Shown here one piece after another: positions 25,801 to 34,013 of a stretch of 64,000 nt of DNA; positions within the stretch are counted from its first letter, which is position 1; the number at the start of each line of letters is the position of its first letter. The position numbers and the translations under genes are program-made. Source of the DNA: Haemophilus_D parainfluenzae_AD. Its GTDB lineage: Bacteria; Pseudomonadota; Gammaproteobacteria; Enterobacterales; Pasteurellaceae. The notes under the pieces are model-generated. The model was given only the letters and a program-made list of their open reading frames with translations, was not told where the DNA came from and made no database searches. The stretch is taken from NCBI RefSeq assembly GCF_001679325.1, contig NZ_LZMX01000027.1; one strand, given 5' to 3'.

Positions 25801-28800
25801 GCAAATGGGCAAACTATTTATAAAGTAGATAGTGTAGATACCTCTGCAAATGTAACGACAACCGATGCGTTAACTGTAGAAAATAAAGGTGCCCAAAATG
25901 TTGGAGATGCTTCTGTAACTAACTATCATCTTGATTTATCTAAAAAAACAAAAGATGAGATCAAACAAGGTGTAGATGCAAATACAACGGTTACTACAAA
26001 AGGTTTAACATTCACTGGTGATAGCAGCAAATCAAATGTGAAAAAATTGGGCGATGAAGTTGAAATTACAGGTGATGATAATATTACGACTGAAGCGAAA
26101 CCTAATGGTGTTCAAGTTAAGTTAAACAAAGTGCTTAACGTTACTAGCGTCAAAGCAGGCGATACGACTATCAACAATGATGGTTTAACTGTTAATGGTG
26201 GGCCAAGTGTAACTAAATCAGGCATTAATGCAGGCAACCAAAAAATCACTGGTGTTGAAGCAGGTACCGATGATAAAGATGCAGTGAATGTTTCACAATT
26301 GAATGATGTGAAAAAGGTGGCTAATAAAGGCTGGAATTTAACAGCTAATGGTACCAATAGCAGTAATGTTGCACCAGGTGAAACAGTTGATTTGAATAAC
26401 ACCGATGGCAATATTCAAATTACCAAAAATGCAACAGACGATAATGTGACATTTAATTTAAATAAAACAATTAATGTGACCAATGTTAATGCTGTAGGTA
26501 ATGTAACAGCAGGTGATACTGTTTTAAATACAGATGGTTTGACTATTACTGGTGGTCCAAGTGTAACTAAATCAGGTGTTAATGCTGGTAATAAGAAAAT
26601 TAGCAATGTCGCAGATGGTGAAGTTAATGCCAATAGCAAAGATGCAGTAAACGGTAGTCAGCTATACTCATTGGGCGATACTATCAATAAGAAAATTGAT
26701 GGTATGGGCTTTAATTTAACCACTAATGGTACTGAAACACCGGCGCTATCTGATGCTGATAAACGCATTGTAAGTAATGAAACATTTGCAATAAACCAAG
26801 GTAAAAATATCAAGGTAACTCAAATAGCAAATGGTTATGAAATTGCTACAGCGGATAACATGACACTAGGAGAAAAAGCCGAGAATGGTCAACCGGGTAG
26901 TGATGGTTCATTAGCGGTTAAAGGTAAAGATGGTTCTGCAGTATCAATTAACGGGAAGGATGGTTCAATTGGTTTATCGGGTAAAGATGGTACAAACCCA
27001 CTAACTCTTAAGACGGTTGAGGGGCCGGCAGGTGTTGATGGAGAAGATACAGATAAGAAACCGCGTTTAGATGTAAATGGTGAAAGTGTTGCTACCTTAA
27101 ATGACGGCTTGAAGTTTACAGGTAATAATGAAAGTAAAGTAAACAAACATAAGCTAAACACTCTAGTGAAAATCAAGGGTGAAGGTGTAAGTGAAGCTGA
27201 GTCAAACACATTTAAATCTGCAACAGGTAATATCAATGTTAAAGCAGACGGTGCAAGTACATTAGAAGTTCAGTTAGCGAAGGACTTGAAGGGTTTAAAT
27301 AGCGCTGAATTTAAAGATGCTACAGGTGATGTAACCAAAATCACTCCGGCAGGAGTGACAGTTAATAAAGCGGATAACTTGAACCCGGATGGTTCAGCTA
27401 AAGATCCAAAGAAAACTGTATCAATATCTAATACTGGTGTGAATGCAGGTAGTAACAAAGTTACTAATGTCGCAGATGGTGAAGTTAATGCCAAGAGCAA
27501 AGATGCAGTAAACGGTAGTCAGCTATACTCATTGGGCGATACTATCAATAAGAAAATTGATGGTATGGGCTTTAATTTAACCACTAATGGTACTGAAACA
27601 CCGGCGCTATCTGATGCTGATAAACGCATTGTAAGCAATGAAACATTTGCAATAAACCAAGGTAAAAATATCAAGGTAACTCAAATAGCAAATGGTTATG
27701 AAATTGCTACAGCGGATAACATGACGTTAGGAGAAAAAGCCGAGAATGGTCAACCGGGTAGTGATGGTTCATTAGATGTGAAAGGTAAAGACGGTTCTGC
27801 AGTATCAATCAACGGAAAAGATGGTTCAATTGGTTTATCGGGTAAAGATGGTGCAAACCCACTAACTCTTAAGACGGTTGAGGGGCCGGCAGGTGTTGAT
27901 GGTACAGCTAAGAAACCGCGTTTAGATGTAAATGGTGAAAGTGTTGCTACTTTAAATGATGGCTTGAAGTTTACAGGAAATAATGAAAGTACAGTAAACA
28001 AACATAAGCTAAACACTCTAGTGAAAATCAAGGGTGAAGGTGTAAGTGAAGCTGAGTCAAACACATTTAAATCTGCAACAGGTAATATCAATGTTAAAGC
28101 AGACGGTGCAAGTACATTAGAAGTTCAGTTAGCGAAGGACTTGAAGGGTTTAAATAGTGCTGAATTTAAAGATGCTACAGGTGATGTAACCAAAATCACT
28201 CCGGCAGGTGTTGCAGTTAATAAAGCGGATAACTTGAACCCGGATGGTTCAGCTAAAGATCCAAATAAAACTGTATCAATCTCTAATACTGGCGTGAATG
28301 CAGGTGGTAACAAAGTTAGCAATGTTAAGGCTGGCGATGTAAGTGAAACATCAAAAGATGCAGTAAATGGTAGTCAACTTTATAAGGCTGTAGCGACCAC
28401 TAATTTAACGCCTAATGCTACAGGAAAAATTGATGTTCCAGTAGAGGGAGCAAAATTAGTGAATGCAACAACTGTCGCGAATGCAATTAATAATTCTGGT
28501 TGGAATGTTACTGTGAATAAAGATGGCGGCGAAGCTGAGGGTGAACAAGTTCAAAAAGTAAGCCCAGGTAATACCGTGACTTATATCGCAGGACAAAATA
28601 TCAAAATTAAGCAAGCTGGTATGAATTTTACCATTTCAACCACAAAAGATTTGAAAGCTGAAAATGTCACCGCGAAAACAGTTAATACCACCACTATCAA
28701 CCTTGGTGAAGGTGATAATTCAACGCCAATTACAGTAGTAAGTGGTAAAGATGCAGCACCAAATGTAAATGGTGAAACGCCAAATCGCATGAAATTTGGT

Positions 28801-29490
28801 GGTGAAACTATCGCAACATTAAGCGATGGCTTAAAATTTGGCGCAAATGTAGGCGATGTTTACGGTGCGAAATTAAATAGCCAAATCAATGTGAAAGGCG
28901 CAGATAGCAACACAAACTGGAGTGAGTTTGATGGTGGCGATAATGTGATGACAAACATTGATAAGAGCGGTAATGTTCGTGTAGCTATCAAGAAAAACCT
29001 TAAAGTGGAGAGCGTAACAGCGAATAAATTCACTGCGGGTGATACGGTGATTGATAGCAATGGCGTCACCATTAAAAATGGTCCAAGTATGACTAAAAAT
29101 GGTATTGATGCAGGTAATAAACAAATTACCAATGTTGCACCAGGACGTATTGCGGCAGACAGTACTGATGCTGTAAACGGTAGCCAATTACACGAAGTAA
29201 AAGCTGACGTGAATAACAAGATCAATCACTTAAATGGTCAAGTGAACAAGTTAGGTAAACGTGTAAATGCAGGTACAGCAAGCGCGTTAGCGGCGTCTCA
29301 ATTACCACAAGCTTACATTCCAGGTAAGAGCATGGTATCTGTGGCAGCGGGTAATTACCAAGGTCAAAATGCTGTGGCATTAGGTATGTCACGTATTTCA
29401 GATAATGGTAAGATCATTATTCGTTTAGCAGGTACGAGCGATACTCAAGGTAAAGTGGGTGTAGCAGTTGGTGCTGGTTACCACTGGTAA
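22852..29490 (+). CDS. Trimeric autotransporter adhesin (YadA/Hia family), 2212 residues
   Basis: A surface adhesin that trimerises through a C-terminal beta-barrel. Residues 1-60 form the long signal peptide with the ESPR region (MNKVFKIIWNNVTQSFVVVS; cleavage after QVQA). Two YadA-like head zones with SVALG/SIAIG repeats lie near 60-345 and 390-560, each closed by a neck ending TDA(I/V)NGSQLY. A long stalk follows, with many VNAGNKKI.NV..G neck-type repeats and GKDGS stretches. The last 75 residues are the anchor (GTASALAASQLPQAYIPGKS to VGAGYHW, with the aromatic end). The stalk holds a near-identical tandem repeat of 287 and about 285 residues. No uptake core lies within 6.6 kb. Close to Hsf/EmaA-like proteins in plan; the receptor is unknown. 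Confidence 0.93.
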   Translation: MNKVFKIIWNNVTQSFVVVSELARNRGKLSSEMKKSNVVNLFKLSIFTMCMMGGASQVQARFVAGGVVDSNVHSTGIAIGDSNSTATSYDTITVGNSAKNPYINGIAIGKGAGTLGSTAGNYNILIGAGAQVGQDDRRVNQSIAIGSSGGSITPGSRILSAWAKGDQSISIGGNTRADGNSSVAIGGDDLDQAGSKRYVGADKFIDYNDTGVKTGEYDLNNKTLREIYNRMTGDTMNAFSYKDTVSGEASVALGVQSEATADLSTALGTKSKATAFGSVALGVGAKANKLNSVAIGTASVTDNVGRAYATRTILGETYKWAGGATVDAGDVVSFGSKGYERQLINVAPGDISSNSTDAINGSQLYGVLSSLEKIRYFSVKSSVAQNRNNDGASAADAIAIGPNASSTADRGIAVGLNSQASQPNAISLGWNAKTSAVNSIALGTNANASGINALAFGTNAIGSRDNTIAMGGASSASGDSSMAFGLSSNASGGHSIAIGEQSNAAVEHSVALGSHSQAGANAFDATSSTATFKDAAGADTTIRFAANSSTLKGAFSVGKTGEERQIHNVAAGRLSSTSTDAVNGSQLYTVLNNSGFNVLENNASKARINNNNVVNFKNGAQTTAVVTKTANGTDVTFNVNTTTISSDAQSNASTPNRNAIANAGDVVDAINSVRNKPITFTGNTGSTTKKLGDSLAIKGDGTDITSAADTDNIVFRLNKSNTVVAGDNKVVTGDAVNTAINAINLNTAGNSGTGSVNLATQSLNITGTNGLQTEAKANGIEVKIDTATKNKIDNAANQSLDNINPDGKNVIKGLVDIEHGKNTTASSRDVNGVKTFKVDVNTTTISAGNDGQVNTPANGDAPVTATSVAEAINNTYWNVVANDNTKEAVKAGNTVKFIDGKNISISQNGKDFTIATSNKVSFDHVDVGPISIDKDVGVNAGDKKITNVANGTASSDAVNVSQLNAAKTEVKAGKNTSVTSETGANGQTIYKVDSVDTSANVTTTDALTVENKGAQNVGDASVTNYHLDLSKKTKDEIKQGVDANTTVTTKGLTFTGDSSKSNVKKLGDEVEITGDDNITTEAKPNGVQVKLNKVLNVTSVKAGDTTINNDGLTVNGGPSVTKSGINAGNQKITGVEAGTDDKDAVNVSQLNDVKKVANKGWNLTANGTNSSNVAPGETVDLNNTDGNIQITKNATDDNVTFNLNKTINVTNVNAVGNVTAGDTVLNTDGLTITGGPSVTKSGVNAGNKKISNVADGEVNANSKDAVNGSQLYSLGDTINKKIDGMGFNLTTNGTETPALSDADKRIVSNETFAINQGKNIKVTQIANGYEIATADNMTLGEKAENGQPGSDGSLAVKGKDGSAVSINGKDGSIGLSGKDGTNPLTLKTVEGPAGVDGEDTDKKPRLDVNGESVATLNDGLKFTGNNESKVNKHKLNTLVKIKGEGVSEAESNTFKSATGNINVKADGASTLEVQLAKDLKGLNSAEFKDATGDVTKITPAGVTVNKADNLNPDGSAKDPKKTVSISNTGVNAGSNKVTNVADGEVNAKSKDAVNGSQLYSLGDTINKKIDGMGFNLTTNGTETPALSDADKRIVSNETFAINQGKNIKVTQIANGYEIATADNMTLGEKAENGQPGSDGSLDVKGKDGSAVSINGKDGSIGLSGKDGANPLTLKTVEGPAGVDGTAKKPRLDVNGESVATLNDGLKFTGNNESTVNKHKLNTLVKIKGEGVSEAESNTFKSATGNINVKADGASTLEVQLAKDLKGLNSAEFKDATGDVTKITPAGVAVNKADNLNPDGSAKDPNKTVSISNTGVNAGGNKVSNVKAGDVSETSKDAVNGSQLYKAVATTNLTPNATGKIDVPVEGAKLVNATTVANAINNSGWNVTVNKDGGEAEGEQVQKVSPGNTVTYIAGQNIKIKQAGMNFTISTTKDLKAENVTAKTVNTTTINLGEGDNSTPITVVSGKDAAPNVNGETPNRMKFGGETIATLSDGLKFGANVGDVYGAKLNSQINVKGADSNTNWSEFDGGDNVMTNIDKSGNVRVAIKKNLKVESVTANKFTAGDTVIDSNGVTIKNGPSMTKNGIDAGNKQITNVAPGRIAADSTDAVNGSQLHEVKADVNNKINHLNGQVNKLGKRVNAGTASALAASQLPQAYIPGKSMVSVAAGNYQGQNAVALGMSRISDNGKIIIRLAGTSDTQGKVGVAVGAGYHW
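26611..27471 (+). repeat. Adhesin stalk tandem repeat, copy 1 (861 bp)
   Basis: This 861-base unit (287 codons, protein residues about 1254-1540) starts at GCAGATGGTG and runs to the same word at 27472. It encodes a neck (KDAVNGSQLYSLGDTIN), a GFNLTTNGTETPALSD segment, a GKDGS-rich stretch and a coiled part. The match to the next unit is almost exact at DNA level, with scattered single-base changes. Confidence 0.9.
27472..28326 (+). repeat. Adhesin stalk tandem repeat, copy 2 (about 855 bp)
   Basis: The second copy is two codons shorter: the GEDTDKKPR of copy 1 reads GTAKKPR here. A few substitutions distinguish it, such as SLAVKGKDG becoming SLDVKGKDG. It ends where the sequence changes to KAGDVSETSKDAVNG. 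The near identity indicates a recent duplication or ongoing gene conversion. Confidence 0.88.
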
Positions 29491-29506
29491 TTCATCGTAA
29501 ATAAAC

Positions 29507-29533
29507 AAAAGGCATGGGAAACTATGCCTTTTT
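29507..29533 (+). terminator. Intrinsic terminator of the adhesin gene
   Basis: AAAAGGCAT pairs with ATGCCTTTT around a short loop, then a T run. It lies 17 bases past the stop codon. An uptake core follows at 29543-29551. Confidence 0.88.
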
Positions 29534-29604
29534 TATTGCCAAAAGTGCGGTCGATTTTCGATCTATTTTTCGTATAATAGAAAGAACTTAATTCGGAGAA
29601 GAAT

Positions 29605-30324
29605 ATGATTATCGGACCTTATATCAATGCATTAGCAATTATTAGTGGGGCAGTCATTGGCTCGATGCTCGGTGGACGCATTCCAGAACGTTTGCGCACC
29701 AATCTCACTTTAATCTTTGGCTTGTGTTCTATGGGTATGGGCATTGTGATGGTAGCGAAAACCACTAATATGCCAGCAATGATTTTATCGGTGTTATTAG
29801 GGACGATAATTGGAGAATTACTTTTATTAGAGCATGGGATCAATAAGCTCGCCTCATCAGCTAAAGGTCTTCTGGAAAAGATGTTCCCTGATACACCAAG
29901 TAGCATGCATAGCCAAGAAGAGTTCTTATCTAAATTTGTTGCGATTGTGATTTTGTTTTCATTTAGTGGAACAGGTATTTTTGGGGCGATGAATGAAGGG
30001 ATGACAGGTGATTTTGATATCCTTATTGTAAAATCCTTTCTCGATTTCTTCACCGCGATGATCTTTGCTACATCACTCGGTATTTCTGTAGCGAGTATTT
30101 TTGTGCCACAAACATTGGTTCAAGTGATTTTAGCTTATTCTGCGGTGTTTATTATTCCTTTCGTGACACCTGAAATGCGGGGTGATTTTGCGGCAGTAGG
30201 CGGTATGCTAATGATAGCGGCAGGTTTTCGCATTTGTAATATCCAAATGTTCCATGTGGCGAATATGTTGCCGGCTCTTTTTCTCGCCATGCCGATTTCT
30301 CATTTCTGGAGCTCCTTTTTCTAA
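29605..30324 (+). CDS. DUF554 family membrane protein (YqgA/YdfK-like)
   Basis: A 239-residue inner-membrane protein with about seven hydrophobic segments. The N-terminus (GPYINALAIISGAVIGSMLGGRIPERLR) and the later GTGIFGAMNEGMTGDFDILIVKSFLDFFTAMIFATSLG are typical of the DUF554 family, whose function is unknown. A GGAG ribosome site lies before the ATG. It stands alone between the adhesin terminator and a bidirectional terminator shared with mutM. Confidence 0.88.
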   Translation: MIIGPYINALAIISGAVIGSMLGGRIPERLRTNLTLIFGLCSMGMGIVMVAKTTNMPAMILSVLLGTIIGELLLLEHGINKLASSAKGLLEKMFPDTPSSMHSQEEFLSKFVAIVILFSFSGTGIFGAMNEGMTGDFDILIVKSFLDFFTAMIFATSLGISVASIFVPQTLVQVILAYSAVFIIPFVTPEMRGDFAAVGGMLMIAAGFRICNIQMFHVANMLPALFLAMPISHFWSSFF

Positions 30325-30325
30325 A

Positions 30326-30350
30326 AAATAGGCGTGTATCACGCCTATTT
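30326..30350. terminator. Bidirectional terminator between DUF554 gene and mutM
   Basis: AAATAGGCGTG pairs with CACGCCTATTT around a TAT loop, with A and T tracts on the two sides. It begins one base after the DUF554 stop and overlaps the last codons of mutM, serving both convergent genes. Confidence 0.85.
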
Positions 30351-31160
30351 CTTTTTCTGACAATGGGGACAATAAAAGCTATTGCGTTGCCCAATAATCA
30401 TGCTTTCAATTTTAGTGCCACATTTTGGACAAGGTTTGTCTTTGTTTCCATAAACCAACAATTCCTGTGCAAAATAACCAGGACGACCATCGGGTTGTAA
30501 GAAATCTTTTAATGTTGTTCCACCTTGTGTAATGGCTTTTGCTAATACGTTTTTAATCGTTTCAACGAGCAAGGCACATTGGTTTCGCGTGAGGTTTTCG
30601 GCTAATTTCATGGGGTGTAAACCACATAAAAAGAGTGTTTCATTGGCATAAATATTTCCTACACCCACGACGACAGCATTATCCATTAAAAAGGTTTTAA
30701 GTGAGGTCGATTTTTTGCGTGATTTTTTAAAAAGGTATTCGGCATTAAATTCATCTGAAAGTGGTTCAGGACCAAGTTTTAGGAAAAGATGAAAGTCATC
30801 TAAGCTTTCAGTCCATAACCACGCACCGAAGCGTCTAGGGTCGTTATAACGCAGTAATTTGCCATTATTCATCACAATATCAAGGTGATCGTGTTTATCA
30901 ATAGGACTATCGTGTGGCACAATTCGAACAGAGCCGGACATCCCTAAATGACCAATGATGTAACCTTTTTCTGTGTGAATAATTAAATATTTTGCACGAC
31001 GAGAGGTATCCAAAATTTTGACGTTTTTGAGCGTGGTTAATTCAGGAGAGACAACCCAACGTAATTGTGGTTGGCGAACTACAATTTTTTCAATGGTAAA
31101 ACCTTTTAAATAGGGGCTTACACCACGTAGGGCTGTTTCGACTTCAGGAAGTTCAGGCAT
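30345..31160 (-). CDS. mutM: Formamidopyrimidine-DNA glycosylase MutM
   Basis: MutM removes 8-oxoguanine and formamidopyrimidines from DNA and nicks the strand. The catalytic Pro2 and Glu3 follow the initiator in MPELPEVET, which fixes the start at 31160; an in-frame ATG 15 codons upstream is not the start. The C-terminal zinc finger is complete (CPKCGTKIE and CPHCQKKK) and the helix-two-turn-helix lysine segment GVGNIYANE is present. It has 271 residues. It lies downstream of rpmB-rpmG in the same direction, past a terminator-like hairpin. Confidence 0.95.
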   Translation of the reverse strand: MPELPEVETALRGVSPYLKGFTIEKIVVRQPQLRWVVSPELTTLKNVKILDTSRRAKYLIIHTEKGYIIGHLGMSGSVRIVPHDSPIDKHDHLDIVMNNGKLLRYNDPRRFGAWLWTESLDDFHLFLKLGPEPLSDEFNAEYLFKKSRKKSTSLKTFLMDNAVVVGVGNIYANETLFLCGLHPMKLAENLTRNQCALLVETIKNVLAKAITQGGTTLKDFLQPDGRPGYFAQELLVYGNKDKPCPKCGTKIESMIIGQRNSFYCPHCQKKK

Positions 31161-31190
31161 AGATAATCTCGGTAATGAATTTGTGGTATA

Positions 31191-31217
31191 AAAAAACCCG
31201 AACAATGTCGGGCTTTT
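31191..31217 (-). terminator. Terminator after rpmG
   Basis: On the leftward strand CCCGA pairs with TCGGG across CATTGT, followed by a run of seven T. The stem is short, so some transcription may pass into mutM, whose start is 30 bases further. Confidence 0.7.
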
Positions 31218-31232
31218 GTCAAATCAGCAAAA

Positions 31233-31403
31233 TTATTTGATTTTTGCTTCTTTATAGATAACGTGTTTACGCACTACTGGATCAAATTTTTTGATTTCCA
31301 TTTTTTCAGGCATATTACGTTTGTTTTTATCAGTTGTGTAGAAGTGACCAGTCTCTGCTGTAGAAACTAAACGGATTTTCTCACGAGCGCCTTTAGCTGC
31401 CAT
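31233..31403 (-). CDS. rpmG: 50S ribosomal protein L33
   Basis: A 56-residue basic ribosomal protein of the large subunit. The sequence [20 protein letters not shown], then [20 protein letters not shown] and [15 protein letters not shown], is plainly L33 of the zinc-free type, with no cysteine pairs. AGGAGC precedes the ATG. It lies 11 bases after rpmB and is cotranscribed with it. Confidence 0.96.
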
Positions 31404-31414
31404 GTTTTAGCTCC

Positions 31415-31651
31415 TTAGATTTTTTCGCCACGAGCACGGATTTCAGCTAACACTGCATCAATGCCTTTTTTATCGATAATACGCATACCTTTCGCAGTTA
31501 AACGTAAGGTCACGAAACGGTTTTCACTTTCAACCCAGAAACGGTGAGTGTGAAGGTTTGGAAGAAAACGACGACGTGTCGCATTCAACGCGTGTGAGCG
31601 GTTGTTACCCACAGCTGGACGCTTGCCTGTTACTTGACAAACTCTAGACAT
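31415..31651 (-). CDS. rpmB: 50S ribosomal protein L28
   Basis: A 78-residue large-subunit protein. [20 protein letters not shown] opens it and ARGEKI closes it, as in gamma-proteobacterial L28. The start is 31651, with GGAG seven bases upstream; an in-frame ATG four codons earlier overlaps that ribosome site and is unlikely. rpmG follows, and the two genes share a structured leader and a strong promoter. Confidence 0.96.
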
Positions 31652-31802
31652 AATAATCTCCAATAATTTAAATATAAGCTCGAGCTTATGGTTCGGATAA
31701 TGAAGCTTAAAACTAAGCTTGCTTCCTCGTCAGGTCGCAGTATCCGACCCACTTACTATATTAAAGGTCGCAAATTATACTGACTTTATTTTAATTTCTC
31801 AA
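31652..31802 (-). promoter_or_regulatory. Promoter and structured leader of rpmB-rpmG
   Basis: Leftward -35 TTGAGA (31797-31802) and -10 TATAAT (31774-31779) are 17 bases apart, so the transcript should begin near 31767 and carry a leader of about 115 bases. The leader contains GGTCG/CGACC, AAGCTTA/TAAGCTT-like and the palindrome TAAGCTCGAGCTTA, room for two or three hairpins before the rpmB ribosome site. Ribosomal autoregulation through this leader is a guess. Confidence 0.7.
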
Positions 31803-31869
31803 GTCCAAAAGCGATTTTTCCGTCTTTAAATGGAAATGAACGATAAAAAAATCATCAAATTCCCTAACA

Positions 31870-32535
31870 CTATAGCAAATTATGTTCTGCAAAAGAATAA
31901 CAAGTGCCTTTGCCGACAATAAAATGGTCCAAAATGCGGATATCCATTAACTCAGCAGCTTCAATAATTTTTTGTGTGATCATTTTGTCGGAATAGCTCG
32001 GTTCAGCCAGACCAGAAGGGTGGTTGTGAGCCAAAATTAAAGCGGCCGCATTACAGGAAAGGCTTTCTTTAATAATTTCTCGTGGATAAACATTAGTCAC
32101 ATTAATTGTGCCTAAAAATAACCGCTCTTTTTTAATCAAACGATGTTGATTATCTAAAAATAATACCATAAAAATTTCACGTTCTTCGTGGTGAAGTTCT
32201 GCTTGAAGATAAAGTTTTACCGTGGATGTGTCGCTAAATACGTGCTCTATCAGCAATTCTTGTTTCAGATAACGCTTTGTCATTTCTGTGGTGGCTTGCA
32301 GTTGAATAAACTGCGTAATGCCTAATCCTTTTACTTTACAAAAGGCTTCTTTATCTGCACTTAATAAGGCTCGAAGGGAGCCAAAATGTTGCAGCACGCT
32401 ATGTGATAATTCCATGACAGGGCAGCCTTTAATCCCTGTACGTAAGAAAATAGCGAGTAATTCGTGATCTTCTAGGGCTTCAACGCCATATTTCAACAGT
32501 TTTTCACGAGGCATTAAAGGGGTGTTTGTTTGCAT
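31870..32535 (-). CDS. radC: RadC/YicR family JAB-domain protein
   Basis: A 221-residue RadC-type protein with an N-terminal helix-hairpin-helix region (PREKLLKYGVEALEDHELLAIFLRTG, then KVKGLGITQFIQLQATTE) and a C-terminal JAB/MPN metal site (AHNHPSGLAEPSYSD). The proposed DNA-repair role of RadC was withdrawn for the classical allele, so the function is open. It is divergent from coaBC, as in many gamma-proteobacteria. Confidence 0.92.
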   Translation of the reverse strand: MQTNTPLMPREKLLKYGVEALEDHELLAIFLRTGIKGCPVMELSHSVLQHFGSLRALLSADKEAFCKVKGLGITQFIQLQATTEMTKRYLKQELLIEHVFSDTSTVKLYLQAELHHEEREIFMVLFLDNQHRLIKKERLFLGTINVTNVYPREIIKESLSCNAAALILAHNHPSGLAEPSYSDKMITQKIIEAAELMDIRILDHFIVGKGTCYSFAEHNLL

Positions 32536-32737
32536 ATTAATTAATGAAAAGAAAAAGTGCGGTCAATTTTCATGATGTTTTTAAGCATTGCGAATTGTCT
32601 GTTTTATTTTTGGAACGGCGATCACAAAAATAAAATTTTTTATTGGTGAAATTTGAAGTAAAATAGGTAACCTTAAGTTGTTAAGTACTAACACACAAAA
32701 AACATATCCATTCTATTAAGTCGTAGCGGAGTAGCAA

Positions 32738-33940
32738 ATGAGCTTGAGCGGAAAGCGTATTGTTGTCGGGATTACAGGGGGCATTGCCGCCTATAAAACC
32801 ATTGAGTTTATTCGTTTGTTACGCAAATCTAACGCAGAAGTTCGAGTGGCTTTAACGCCTTCCGCCGTTGAATTTGTCACGCCTTTAACGCTGCAAGCCA
32901 TTTCTGGCAATGCGGTTTCTCAATCTTTACTTGATCCTCAAGCGGAATTAGCTATGGGGCATATTGAGCTCGCAAAATGGGCCGATGCGATAGTGATTGC
33001 ACCAGCCAGTGCCGATTTTATTGCGCGTTTAACCGTTGGAATGGCAAATGATTTACTTAGCACGATTTGTCTTGCGACAAGTGCGCCTATTTTGCTCGCT
33101 CCAGCTATGAATCAACAGATGTACCGCCAGGCAATTACACAACAAAATTTGACCGCTCTTTCTGCGCGAGGCATTCATTTTGTTGGGCCAAATAGTGGCT
33201 TTCAGGCTTGCGGTGATGTGGGTGCAGGGAGAATGTCTGAACCCGCTGAAATTTTTGAATCGCTTCAATCACTTTTTGCTGTTCAGCAGGATTTAGCTGA
33301 TTTAAGTGTCACTATTACTGCAGGTCCAACGCGTGAAGCTATCGATCCTGTTCGTTATATTTCTAACCACAGCTCAGGCAAAATGGGCTTTGCAATTGCC
33401 GAGGCCTTTGCTAAACGAGGTGCAAATGTCACCTTAATTGCGGGTCCTGTTAATTTGGCTACGCCGAAAAACGTTCATCGCATTGATGTGACAACCGCTC
33501 ATGAAATGTGGCGAATCTCCCTTGAAAGTGCGGTCAAAAATCGTATTTTTATTGGCTGTGCCGCGGTGGCAGATTATCGGGTTGCGGAAGTTGCTGATCA
33601 AAAAATTAAGAAAACCAATGATAACGATGAGCTTTCTCTTAAATTGGTGAAAAATCCAGACATTATCGCAAGCGTGGCAAATTTAGAAAAAGATCGTCCA
33701 TTTGTGGTGGGCTTTGCGGCTGAAACACAAAATGTCGCTGAGTATGCGAAGAGCAAACTTCAACGCAAAAATTTAGATATGATTTGTGCCAATGATGTAT
33801 CGGGTGGACAAGTATTCGGACAAGATCAAAATGCCTTGCAGATTTTTTGGAAAACAGGCGAAAAAACCTTGCCATTAGCCGATAAAAATACATTGGCAGA
33901 AGTGTTGGTTGCTGAAATTGTTGAGCATTATCACAAATAA
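32738..33940 (+). CDS. coaBC: Bifunctional phosphopantothenoylcysteine decarboxylase / phosphopantothenate-cysteine ligase
   Basis: CoaBC carries out two steps of coenzyme A synthesis: CTP-dependent joining of phosphopantothenate to cysteine, and FMN-dependent decarboxylation. The N-terminal flavin domain shows VGITGGIAAYK and the PAMNQQMY segment; the C-terminal synthetase domain shows ITAGPTREAIDPVRYISNHSSGKMG and the KLVKNPDI box. At 400 residues the length is normal. A GGAG site precedes the ATG. dut follows after 73 bases containing an uptake core (33970-33978). Confidence 0.95.
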   Translation: MSLSGKRIVVGITGGIAAYKTIEFIRLLRKSNAEVRVALTPSAVEFVTPLTLQAISGNAVSQSLLDPQAELAMGHIELAKWADAIVIAPASADFIARLTVGMANDLLSTICLATSAPILLAPAMNQQMYRQAITQQNLTALSARGIHFVGPNSGFQACGDVGAGRMSEPAEIFESLQSLFAVQQDLADLSVTITAGPTREAIDPVRYISNHSSGKMGFAIAEAFAKRGANVTLIAGPVNLATPKNVHRIDVTTAHEMWRISLESAVKNRIFIGCAAVADYRVAEVADQKIKKTNDNDELSLKLVKNPDIIASVANLEKDRPFVVGFAAETQNVAEYAKSKLQRKNLDMICANDVSGGQVFGQDQNALQIFWKTGEKTLPLADKNTLAEVLVAEIVEHYHK

Positions 33941-34013
33941 AATAGGTTCAAAATTCGTTGGGTTTTGTGACCGCACTTTTGTATGACTGATTTCTTTTAA
34001 AGGATAAATAAGC

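Noticed and set aside
23976..29225. Many long open frames on the minus strand inside the adhesin gene
   Set aside because: They are antisense shadows of a repetitive coding sequence (Leu/Ala/Pro/Thr-rich translations), mirror the repeat units and have no convincing ribosome sites.
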